A stretch of DNA of 6,960 bases from the NCBI GenBank assembly GCA_007121975.1, contig SKJO01000207.1:1-6960 (forward strand). The letters run 5' to 3'. Source of the stretch: Nitriliruptoraceae bacterium (GTDB taxonomy: Bacteria > Actinomycetota > Nitriliruptoria > Nitriliruptorales > Nitriliruptoraceae). A program made the position numbers and the translations under genes. Below, one piece after another: positions 1-5,500 of this stretch (position 1 is its first letter; every line of letters begins with the position of its first letter). Under the pieces are notes generated by a model. The model ran no database searches. It had not been told where the DNA came from and was given only the letters and a program-made list of their open reading frames with translations.

Positions 1-2716
1 CGACGTCCAGCCAGGCGGCCAGGCTCGCGGCCCGCAGCGCCGCGGCCACATCGTCGCCGCCGTCGAGGTCGGCCCGCGCCACCTCGGAGGTCAGGGGCTG
101 CTCAGGGCCGTAGCCGGGTGAGAGGTGCTCGGCCACCTCGAGGTAGGCCGTCAGCCGCTCGGACGCCACCCGGCGCACGGGACCGTCGAGGACTGCGTGG
201 CGCGGCTCGAGGTCGTCGAGCAGACCCGACCAGTCGTCGGAGGTACGCCGCTGCGGCTCGTCGCCGGTCACCGCCACCACCGCCGAGGAGGGGTCGGTGG
301 GACCGTCGGGCAGGTCGAGCCGGACCTCGAGCGGGACGAGCCCGGGGGCGTCGAAGGACGCGCTGACGCGGTCGCGCACCCCGCGCAGCCCGGCGCCGGC
401 CAGCACCTCGTCGTCGAGGTCCTGCGCGGAGCCCACCGGGTAGGTCTGCTCGATGCGGCGATCGTCGCCGAGGTCGATGCGCAGGCCGAGGTCGAGGTCG
501 GGCGGGCCGAGCACGTCGAGGTCGAAGGTCAGCTCGCGGTCGAGCTGCTCGAGCAGGGTCAGCGCCTCGGTGGGGTCGAGCCGCGTTCCCGCCACCTCGA
601 ACGAGCGCACCGGCCCCTCGCGGAAGTCGAAGAACCGGACCTGCCGGGTCAGGGTGGTCTCGCCGCCGTCCCGGTCGCGGGCGGTGATCTCGAGCTCGAA
701 GGGTCCGCCGTCGGGCACGGTGTCGTAGCGGCACACGGCCGTGACCTCCGACTCGATCACCGGCTTGGAGAAGGTGGCCCGCACCAGGGCATTGCTGACC
801 CGCAGATCCTCGACCGCCACGGGCGGGGCCCCCGGGGTCGTGTCACAGTCGACGGTGACCACGAAGGGCGTGTCGTTGAGTCCGGGGTCGGTCAGGGAGG
901 CGGTGATCGCGAGCGGGTTGCCCGGCAGCGGCCTGAGCGACTGCCCCTCGGCCAGGACGAGGGTGGGTGCGGCGTTGAGCACCTCGAGGTCGAAGGTGAC
1001 GCTCGAGGTGACCCCGAGCTGGTCGCTGGCGGTGATGCGCACCTCACGCGAGTCGCGGGGCCCGTCGCCCGGGGTCCACTGCCAGGTCCAGCTGCCCCCG
1101 CTGCGGGTGACCTGCCCGACGTTGGCCGACAGCTGGTCGAGGCCCGCCGGCGCGCTGATCGAGCCGATGACCGTGACCTCGTCGCCCTCCTCGACGGTGA
1201 GCGCCTCCGCACCGGTCGTGAGCACGGGCGGTCCGCCGAGCGCCTCACCGAGCGCGGTGGTGAGGTCGACGCGCGGCGTGGTCTGCGTGGCGGTCCAGGT
1301 CGTCGCGCTCTCGGAGGCGATGCCCGGGCCGGTCGCGTAGGTGATCGGCACCCCGGTGTCGAGCAGCAGGGAGATCAGCGTGTCGGGATCGGCGGATGGC
1401 TGCGCGGCGGCGAGCAACGCGATGGCTCCGGCGACGTGCGGTGCGGCCATCGAGGTCCCGCCGGAGCTGCGGTAGCCCAGGTCCGGCCCCGCCGACATGA
1501 TCGAGTGGCCCGGCGCGAGCACATCGAGCAGCGGGCCGCGGTTGGAGTCGAGTCGCAGCGCGTCCGACAGCAGGGTGTTGCCCACCGTCAGGACGTTGTC
1601 CTCGCAGCCGGGCTGGGAGACCTCCTGTCCGTATCCGGTGTTGCCCGCCGAGGCCACCGTCACGATCCCGGCGTCGCGCAGCGCGTCGAACGCCAGCCAC
1701 TCCGGGCTCTGGCTGGCGCCGCAGTGCTGGGTGTAGCGCCCCCCGCCGATGCTGAGGTTGGCGGCGACGACGCGCAGGCCGTCGTCGGCGAGGTCGAGCA
1801 GATGCTCCATGGCGGCGATGCGGTCGGTGGCGCTCGAGCGCATGCAGGGTGAGGACCGCGGGGCGCACAGCTCGACGTCGTCACGCCGGTTGAAGACCTG
1901 CAGGGCGACGATCTGCGCGCCGGGCGCCACGCCGGCCGCCGGTGCGGCGGGATCCGTGTCCGCGCTGCCGTCCCCGGCGGCGATGCCGGCCACGTGCGGA
2001 CCGTGGGTGCAGATGTTGCCGCTTGATGACACGCAGGCACTGGTCTGCGAGTTGGCGGCACCGGGACCGGTCTGCTCCTCGGAGCCGTCCGGGCACAGGG
2101 TCGTGGTCGAGCTGCTGTTGAAGAGGCTCTCGAACCACAGGAAGCGTCCGTCGTCGCTGAAGCAGGCCTCCTCGACGACCCGTCCCGCGAAGAAGGGGTG
2201 GGTGCGGTCGATGCCGGTGTCGAGGATCGCCACCGCCACCCCGCTGCCGTCCTCGCCGTAGTCGTGCAGGGTGTCGGCGCCGATGTGGGGCACGCTGAGG
2301 TCGAGCTCGGTGGTGGCCGCGACGTCCTCGGTCACCGCGACCACCCCGACTCCGGCGGCCTGCAGACGCCGCTGCCACATGTCCAGTGACTCGGTGGTCG
2401 CGATCCTCAGCGACACCAGCGGAAAGCGCTCGTAGGTGCGGCGTACGAGGATGTCCTGGCCCTCGCGGATCAGCAGGTTGCGCTCGGCGACCCAGGCGAG
2501 CAGCGGCCCGTCGCCGACCTGCTCGTCGACCTGCACGATGAGGTCGAGCAGGTCGGGCACGAACTCGGGTTCGCGCTCGATGTCCTCGCGGTCGTCGTCG
2601 ACTTCCTGGGCGAGGCTGGCCGGCGGGGCGAGCCAGGTCACGGCCGCCAGCGCGGCCAGGACCAGGGCGGCCATGACCAGGGAGGCCATCACCCTCGTGA
2701 GCAGTCGGCTGGGCAT
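1..2716 (-). CDS. Secreted S8 (subtilisin-like) serine protease, C-terminus cut by window edge
   Basis: This is an extracellular subtilase expected to hydrolyse peptide bonds outside the cell; the substrate is unknown. 905 codons are visible and the frame stays open to the left edge. Residues 1-36 form a signal peptide: MPSR, a long Ala/Leu/Val core, then ASLA before QEVD. Residues about 50-135 resemble an I9-type inhibitory propeptide. The S8 domain spans about 145-490, with catalytic Asp166 (AILDTGID), His238 (HGPHVAGI), oxyanion Asn359 (ASAGNTG) and Ser422 (GTSMAAPHVAG). The usual Thr in HGTH is Pro here. The Asp-His interval is 72 residues, against about 32 in subtilisin, and contains Cys185, 208, 228 and 236, probably disulfide bonded. 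After about 495 come Ig/PKD-like beta segments and an Asp/Leu-rich part. The start at 2716 is supported by the signal peptide and a GAGGAG site five bases upstream. The protease call is firm; the C-terminal domain assignments are tentative. Confidence 0.93.
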   Translation of the reverse strand, partial: MPSRLLTRVMASLVMAALVLAALAAVTWLAPPASLAQEVDDDREDIEREPEFVPDLLDLIVQVDEQVGDGPLLAWVAERNLLIREGQDILVRRTYERFPLVSLRIATTESLDMWQRRLQAAGVGVVAVTEDVAATTELDLSVPHIGADTLHDYGEDGSGVAVAILDTGIDRTHPFFAGRVVEEACFSDDGRFLWFESLFNSSSTTTLCPDGSEEQTGPGAANSQTSACVSSSGNICTHGPHVAGIAAGDGSADTDPAAPAAGVAPGAQIVALQVFNRRDDVELCAPRSSPCMRSSATDRIAAMEHLLDLADDGLRVVAANLSIGGGRYTQHCGASQSPEWLAFDALRDAGIVTVASAGNTGYGQEVSQPGCEDNVLTVGNTLLSDALRLDSNRGPLLDVLAPGHSIMSAGPDLGYRSSGGTSMAAPHVAGAIALLAAAQPSADPDTLISLLLDTGVPITYATGPGIASESATTWTATQTTPRVDLTTALGEALGGPPVLTTGAEALTVEEGDEVTVIGSISAPAGLDQLSANVGQVTRSGGSWTWQWTPGDGPRDSREVRITASDQLGVTSSVTFDLEVLNAAPTLVLAEGQSLRPLPGNPLAITASLTDPGLNDTPFVVTVDCDTTPGAPPVAVEDLRVSNALVRATFSKPVIESEVTAVCRYDTVPDGGPFELEITARDRDGGETTLTRQVRFFDFREGPVRSFEVAGTRLDPTEALTLLEQLDRELTFDLDVLGPPDLDLGLRIDLGDDRRIEQTYPVGSAQDLDDEVLAGAGLRGVRDRVSASFDAPGLVPLEVRLDLPDGPTDPSSAVVAVTGDEPQRRTSDDWSGLLDDLEPRHAVLDGPVRRVASERLTAYLEVAEHLSPGYGPEQPLTSEVARADLDGGDDVAAALRAASLAAWLDV

Positions 2717-2721
2717 ACGGG

Positions 2722-2727
2722 CTCCTC
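2722..2727 (-). promoter_or_regulatory. Ribosome binding site of the S8 protease gene
   Basis: On the minus strand this reads GAGGAG, five bases before the ATG at 2716. The match to the anti-Shine-Dalgarno sequence and the spacing fix this start, which also opens a clean signal peptide. Confidence 0.75.
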
Positions 2728-2766
2728 GGCTCGTCCCCCGGATCCGGTCCTCTCCGCACGCTGCGC

Positions 2767-2796
2767 CTCCTACCGACGGCGGTCAGGCACCGTCAA
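2767..2796 (-). promoter_or_regulatory. Candidate housekeeping-sigma promoter for the S8 protease gene
   Basis: On the minus strand, TTGACG (2796-2791) matches five of six bases of the -35 consensus. After an 18-base spacer comes TAGGAG (2772-2767), a weaker -10 with TA in place but lacking the final T. Transcription would start near 2760, giving a leader of about 45 bases. This is the only TTGAC-like hexamer noticed in the intergenic region in either orientation. Inferred from sequence alone. Confidence 0.4.
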
Positions 2797-2829
2797 GCCA
2801 GCGCCCCGATCAGCCCGGGAGCTGACCGC
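2779..2829. repeat. Separated inverted repeat flanking the protease -35 element
   Basis: GCGGTCAG (2779-2786) and CTGACCGC (2822-2829) are exact reverse complements of 8 bases, separated by 35 bases. The arm centres are about 43 bp apart, roughly four helical turns, and they bracket the candidate -35 at 2791-2796. Two half-sites for a looping or cooperative regulator are possible. In DNA this GC-rich a chance match is also plausible. Confidence 0.25.
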
Positions 2830-2856
2830 GACCGGCGGCCGGAGCGCTCAGGGTGG

Positions 2857-2875
2857 TGGACGCAGCGTGCGTCCA
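2857..2875. promoter_or_regulatory. Perfect 8+3+8 inverted repeat, candidate operator
   Basis: TGGACGCA (2857-2864), spacer GCG, then TGCGTCCA (2868-2875). All eight pairs match and the symmetry breaks immediately outside. It lies in the divergent intergenic region, upstream of the candidate promoters on both sides. The size and compact symmetry fit a dimeric helix-turn-helix repressor or activator site. No regulator gene is in the window, so the protein is unknown. Confidence 0.45.
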
Positions 2876-2889
2876 ACAGATCGATCGGA

Positions 2890-2899
2890 CGACGCGTCG
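2890..2899. repeat. 10-bp perfect palindrome in the divergent promoter region
   Basis: CGACGCGTCG is fully self-complementary. It lies between the two longer inverted repeats and overlaps the first of two TCGGATGC direct repeats. It could be a half-site cluster or a chance feature of GC-rich DNA. Confidence 0.2.
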
Positions 2900-2925
2900 G
2901 ATGCACACGCCAGGCCATCGGATGC
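2897..2925 (+). repeat. Pair of 8-bp direct repeats TCGGATGC, 21 bp apart
   Basis: TCGGATGC occurs at 2897-2904 and again at 2918-2925. The 21-bp offset is two helical turns, so both would face the same side of the DNA. The second copy ends just before the TATGCT hexamer (2927-2932) that may serve as the -10 of the oxidoreductase gene. Tandem activator half-sites are possible; the evidence is positional only. Confidence 0.3.
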
Positions 2926-2926
2926 C

Positions 2927-2932
2927 TATGCT
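2927..2932 (+). promoter_or_regulatory. Possible -10 hexamer (TATGCT) for the oxidoreductase gene
   Basis: TATGCT matches four of six bases of TATAAT, including the first TA and the last T. No recognisable -35 lies 16-19 bases upstream, where the sequence is occupied by the TCGGATGC direct repeats. That would fit an activator-dependent promoter. Transcription would start near 2939, placing the perfect palindrome at 2954-2974 within the 5' leader. Confidence 0.25.
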
Positions 2933-2953
2933 GCGCGACGCTTCGCCGACCCG

Positions 2954-2974
2954 GGTCCGTGATCATCACGGACC
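2954..2974. promoter_or_regulatory. Perfect 10+1+10 inverted repeat, strong operator candidate for the oxidoreductase gene
   Basis: GGTCCGTGAT (2954-2963), a central C, then ATCACGGACC (2965-2974). All ten pairs match, and the adjacent pair (2953/2975) breaks the symmetry. The site ends 25 bases before the ATG at 3000. Its position and near-continuous symmetry suggest a dimeric repressor site controlling the oxidoreductase, perhaps responding to its substrate. In RNA it could instead form an eight- or nine-pair hairpin just upstream of the start codon. No run of T follows, so a terminator is unlikely. Confidence 0.6.
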
Positions 2975-2999
2975 GGCGCCACGAGGGCGAAGCGGGAAC

Positions 3000-4376
3000 A
3001 TGACGGTGAGCTTCTGGCTCGAGGACGCCGAGGACGGCATCCGCCGCCCCAGCCTCGATGGATCCTGCACGGTGGACGTGGCCGTGGTCGGCGCCGGGTT
3101 GTCCGGCCTGTGGACCGCCCGGGAGGTGCTGCGCCGCGATCCGTCGCGCTCGGTGCTGGTCCTCGAGGCGCGCACGGCCGGCTTCGGCGCGTCGGGACGC
3201 AACGGCGCGTGGCTGATCGCCGGGCTGGGCATCAGCCCGGGCGAGCTCGCCCGGCGCACCTCCCCGGAGCAGGCCCGCGCCACGATCCTGGCCATGCGCG
3301 GGGCCCTCGACGAGGTGGAGAACACCCTGGCCGAGGACGGCATCGACGCCCGGCTGCGCCGCAAGGGCAACCTGCGGGTCGCGCGCGGCCCGCACGAGGT
3401 GCCGGCGATGGAGCGCAGCCTCGAGGCGCTCGAGCAGCTGGGGGTGGCCGACGGGTTCGAGCTGCTCGATGCCGACGCGCTGGCCCGCCGCGTGCACATC
3501 GACGACGCGCGGGGCGCGCTGTTCGAGCCGTACTCGGCGGCGATCCACCCCGGGCATCTGGTGCGGGGCCTGGCCCGCAGTGTCGAGGCGCACGGCGGGA
3601 CGATCGTCGAGCACACCCCGGTGGTCGACCTCACCCCGCGCCGGGGTCGGGCGCGACCGACCGTGGTCACCCCCACCGGCACGGTGTCCGCCGACGCGGT
3701 GGTGCTGGCGACCGAGGCGTGGACCTCGCGGCTGCCCGGCTTCGAGCGCCGGGTGCTGCCGGTGTACTCGCTGGTGGTGCTGACCGAACCGATCGACGAC
3801 GAGCGCTGGGCGCAGATCGGCTGGCAGGGCCATGAGCTGCTGGCCTCGCACCGCTACACCGTGGACTACCTGTCGCGCACCGTTGACGGCCGGATCCTGT
3901 TCGGCGGACGCGGCGCGCCCTACCACTTCGGCTCGCGCATCGCCGACCGCTACGACCATCACGAGCGCACCCACGCGGGCCTGCGCCAGCAACTGCTCGA
4001 GTGGTTCCCGGCGCTGCGGGGCGTGGGGTTCAGCCACGCCTGGGGCGGGCCGCTGGGGATGCCGCGCGACTGGATGCCCTCCTTCGAGCACGATCCGGCC
4101 ACCGGCATCGGCGCCGCCTACGGCTACACCGGGCAGGGCGTGCTGGCCACCAACCTCGCCGGCCGGGTGCTGGCCGACCTGATCGTGCACGGCGACACCC
4201 CGTACCGCGACCTACCCCTGGTCGGCCACCGACCACGGCGCTGGGAGCCCGAGCCGCTGCGGTGGCTCGGAGCGCGCTACCTGCAGGTGGCGCTGGCCCG
4301 GCTCGACGATCGCAGCGCTCAGCGCGGCCGGCCGCCCTCGGGCCGCAGCCTGGCCGAACGCCTCGTGCGGCACTGA
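3000..4376 (+). CDS. FAD-dependent oxidoreductase, DAO superfamily (PuuB-like amine/amino-acid oxidase)
   Basis: This 458-residue cytoplasmic flavoprotein is expected to oxidise a C-N bond of an amine or amino acid. The N-terminus SFWLEDA begins as in gamma-glutamylputrescine oxidase-like proteins. A Rossmann dinucleotide motif GAGLSG (31-36) follows strand VDVAVV. Glu56 in VLVLEAR should bind the adenosine ribose of FAD. GASGRNGAW (63-71) is the family's conserved motif after the FAD fold. Later landmarks are GGRGAPYHF (302-310), HAWGGPLG (346-353) and the FAD-binding GYTGQGVLATN (375-385). The length fits single-domain DAO enzymes. No signal peptide or membrane helix is present. The ATG at 3000 is chosen because family similarity starts there. 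In-frame starts at 2853, 2901, 2922 and 2928 would add an unconserved leader and translate the palindrome. The upstream purine run (GAGGG, 2983-2987) is a weak, distant ribosome site. The substrate cannot be named. Confidence 0.9.
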   Translation: MTVSFWLEDAEDGIRRPSLDGSCTVDVAVVGAGLSGLWTAREVLRRDPSRSVLVLEARTAGFGASGRNGAWLIAGLGISPGELARRTSPEQARATILAMRGALDEVENTLAEDGIDARLRRKGNLRVARGPHEVPAMERSLEALEQLGVADGFELLDADALARRVHIDDARGALFEPYSAAIHPGHLVRGLARSVEAHGGTIVEHTPVVDLTPRRGRARPTVVTPTGTVSADAVVLATEAWTSRLPGFERRVLPVYSLVVLTEPIDDERWAQIGWQGHELLASHRYTVDYLSRTVDGRILFGGRGAPYHFGSRIADRYDHHERTHAGLRQQLLEWFPALRGVGFSHAWGGPLGMPRDWMPSFEHDPATGIGAAYGYTGQGVLATNLAGRVLADLIVHGDTPYRDLPLVGHRPRRWEPEPLRWLGARYLQVALARLDDRSAQRGRPPSGRSLAERLVRH

Positions 4377-4398
4377 GGGGCTTCCGGCCGCGGCCCTG

Positions 4399-4418
4399 GG
4401 GGCGAGGCCGAGCGCCCC
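4399..4418 (+). terminator. GC-rich hairpin after the oxidoreductase gene, possible terminator
   Basis: GGGGCG (4399-4404) pairs with CGCCCC (4413-4418) across an eight-base loop, 22 bases past the stop codon. A GGCCGCGGCC palindrome (4386-4395) lies just before it. No T run follows, so this is not a canonical intrinsic terminator. High-GC actinobacteria often rely on hairpins without a U tail, so a terminator role is plausible but unproven. Confidence 0.35.
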
Positions 4419-4491
4419 AACGCCCGACACGCCGGACTCTGCGCGACAGTCGCTTGCGAAGTGCGCTCAACGCGCCCAGCGGAGGGGGCGG

Positions 4492-4518
4492 CGCGAGAAC
4501 CTCGCGTGGGCGCGAGTT
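4492..4518. repeat. 27-bp hairpin-forming repeat, copy 1
   Basis: The unit is built from three 6-bp arms: CGCGAG, AAC, CTCGCG, TGGG, CGCGAG, TT. Arm 2 is the reverse complement of both arm 1 (3-base loop) and arm 3 (4-base loop), so two mutually exclusive hairpins are possible. It is identical over all 27 bases to the copy at 4543-4569; identity stops one base outside on each side. It resembles intergenic repeat families of the REP/BIME type, or bidirectional termination elements between convergent genes. Its genome-wide copy number is not visible here. Confidence 0.7.
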
Positions 4519-4542
4519 TCTGGCGCCAGGACCGGAGCGGCA

Positions 4543-4569
4543 CGCGAGAACCTCGCGTGGGCGCGAGTT
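4543..4569. repeat. 27-bp hairpin-forming repeat, copy 2
   Basis: This is an exact copy of the unit at 4492-4518, in the same orientation and offset by 51 bp, with 24 bp between copies. The interval holds an 8-bp palindrome, TGGCGCCA (4521-4528). It has the same three-arm CGCGAG/CTCGCG/CGCGAG structure. Identical arms and separate flanks suggest duplication or selection for structure, not a longer tandem array. Confidence 0.7.
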
Positions 4570-4621
4570 CCGCCCGCCGCCACCCGCAAACCGCGCGCCC
4601 AGCGATCCAGGCAGCACGTAG

Positions 4622-4700
4622 AGCGCACGCGCAGCGCGGCGCAGCGCAGCGCGCCGACCCGACGGCCACCCGACGGCGACCCGCCGCCGACCCGGCGAGC
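4622..4700. repeat. Low-complexity GC-rich tract with short word repeats
   Basis: From about 4622 to 4656 the sequence is dominated by overlapping GCGCAGC/GCGCGGC words. From about 4657 to 4695 it shifts to ACCCGACGG-like words (ACCCGACGG, ACCCGACGG, ACCCGCCG, ACCCGG). It lies directly downstream of the CPBP protease stop on the minus strand. It looks like non-coding slippage-prone sequence; no defined element was recognised. Confidence 0.4.
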
Positions 4701-4705
4701 CACGA

Positions 4706-5500
4706 TCAGGCGACCTCGAAGCGCTCGGCGGCCAGCGCCAGCGTGATCGTGGTGGCGTTGAACGCCGCATGCGCGGCGATGGGTACCAGCAGACTGCCGC
4801 TGCGGGCCAGCGCCAGCGCGAACCCGACCCCGAGCAGGAACAGTCCCCCGCTGTACAACGGCTGGGTCACCTCGACGTGCACGGCGGCGAAGAACAGTGC
4901 CGAGAGCAGCGCCGCCGGCCACAGCCCGACCCGGCGGTGCAGCGACTGGAACAGCAGCCCGCGGAACACCAACTCCTCGAGCACCGGGGCCATGACCACC
5001 GCCGCGATGATCGCGAGCACCGTGGCCAGCCCGCCGCTGGCGGCCTGCGACAGCAGCTGCTGGTCGGGCCCCTCGACGGGACCGAACAGCGCGATCAGCG
5101 CCGCGAGCAGCAGGCTGATCCCGACGAACGAGCCCACGCCGACGACCACGCCGATCAGCAGGTGCCCGGCCCGAGGGCGGCGCGGCCCGAGCAACCGCCA
5201 GCTGAGCCGGCGCCGGCCCGACAGCCAGGCCAGGATGCCGGCCAACGCCACCGTCTGCGAGGCGATCGCCACCCCGACCAGCGCCGGGCCGTCCGCCGGG
5301 TCGACCAGCCCGAGGCCGATCACCGGCACCGCCACCACGAACTGCGCCAGCAGGGTCCACACCAGCAGCACGCCCGACTCGAGCACCGACACCGGCACCG
5401 CGAAGGCCTCGGCGGTGGAGGTGCCGTGGACCCGGTCCTCGGCCCAGGGCGGGTCGTCGCGGCCCGCATCGTCGTCCGGCAGGGGTGGTTCCTCGTTCAT
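4706..5500 (-). CDS. CPBP-family intramembrane glutamic protease (CAAX protease/Abi family)
   Basis: This 264-residue polytopic membrane protein is expected to cleave a substrate within or near the membrane. An acidic, Pro-rich cytoplasmic N-terminus (1-35) precedes hydrophobic segments near 40-65, 72-94, 112-140, 155-174, 192-208 and 216-232, plus a last one after 236. The family motifs are intact: EELVFRG with Glu175, Glu176 and Arg180, FFAAVH with His208, and HAAFN with His244 and Asn248. These supply the catalytic glutamate pair and metal-like site residues known for CPBP/Rce1 enzymes. The ATG at 5498-5500 overlaps the TGA stop of the upstream SpoIID-like gene (ATGA) and has GGAGG five bases upstream. 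Longer in-frame starts would run deep into that gene without hydrophobic sequence. Coupling to the upstream gene suggests a shared pathway. Known family roles include prenyl-protein processing, bacteriocin immunity and C-terminal sorting; the role here is unassigned. Confidence 0.9.
   Translation of the reverse strand: MNEEPPLPDDDAGRDDPPWAEDRVHGTSTAEAFAVPVSVLESGVLLVWTLLAQFVVAVPVIGLGLVDPADGPALVGVAIASQTVALAGILAWLSGRRRLSWRLLGPRRPRAGHLLIGVVVGVGSFVGISLLLAALIALFGPVEGPDQQLLSQAASGGLATVLAIIAAVVMAPVLEELVFRGLLFQSLHRRVGLWPAALLSALFFAAVHVEVTQPLYSGGLFLLGVGFALALARSGSLLVPIAAHAAFNATTITLALAAERFEVA
5497..5500 (-). other. ATGA stop/start overlap, translational coupling
   Basis: On the minus strand the TGA that ends the SpoIID/LytB gene (5499-5497) shares two bases with the ATG of the CPBP gene (5500-5498). 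Four-base overlaps of this kind usually mark one transcript and re-initiation by the terminating ribosome. Confidence 0.85.

Larger units (their letters stand above)
4377..4705. other. Non-coding gap between convergent genes
   Basis: This 329-base stretch separates the stop of the oxidoreductase (plus strand) from the stop of the CPBP protease (minus strand). No convincing coding frame was found. Frames open across it are GC-driven, low-complexity Arg/Ala/Pro translations without a plausible ribosome site. Contents in order: a GC-rich hairpin, a small GCGAC-A-GTCGC palindrome (4443-4453), two copies of a hairpin-forming 27-bp repeat, and a stretch of repeated GCGCAGC and ACCCGACGG words up to about 4700. 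Confidence 0.7.

Noticed and set aside
125..1852. Long open frame on the plus strand opposite the S8 protease (575 codons)
   Set aside because: It is the antisense shadow of a GC-rich gene: low-complexity Gly/Arg/Val/Glu translation, no domain motifs, no ribosome site. The minus-strand reading has a complete signal peptide and all four catalytic motifs.
2954..2974. Intrinsic terminator formed by the perfect palindrome
   Set aside because: No T run follows in either direction, the symmetric centre leaves a very tight loop, and it sits right before a start codon. An operator is the better explanation.
2853..2999. N-terminal extension of the oxidoreductase from GTG 2853 or ATG 2901, 2922 or 2928
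   Set aside because: The added residues are not family-like, no good ribosome site precedes these starts, and translation would cover both operator-like palindromes. Family similarity starts at the ATG at 3000.
2793..4190. Long open frame on the minus strand opposite the oxidoreductase (465 codons)
   Set aside because: The translation is rich in Arg, His, Gln and Gly with no recognisable fold. The plus-strand frame shows all expected FAD-binding motifs.
4492..4569. Minimal CRISPR array (27-bp repeats, 24-bp spacer)
   Set aside because: Only two units, a spacer shorter than usual, repeats made of multiple self-complementary arms, and no cas genes in the window. An intergenic hairpin repeat explains it better.
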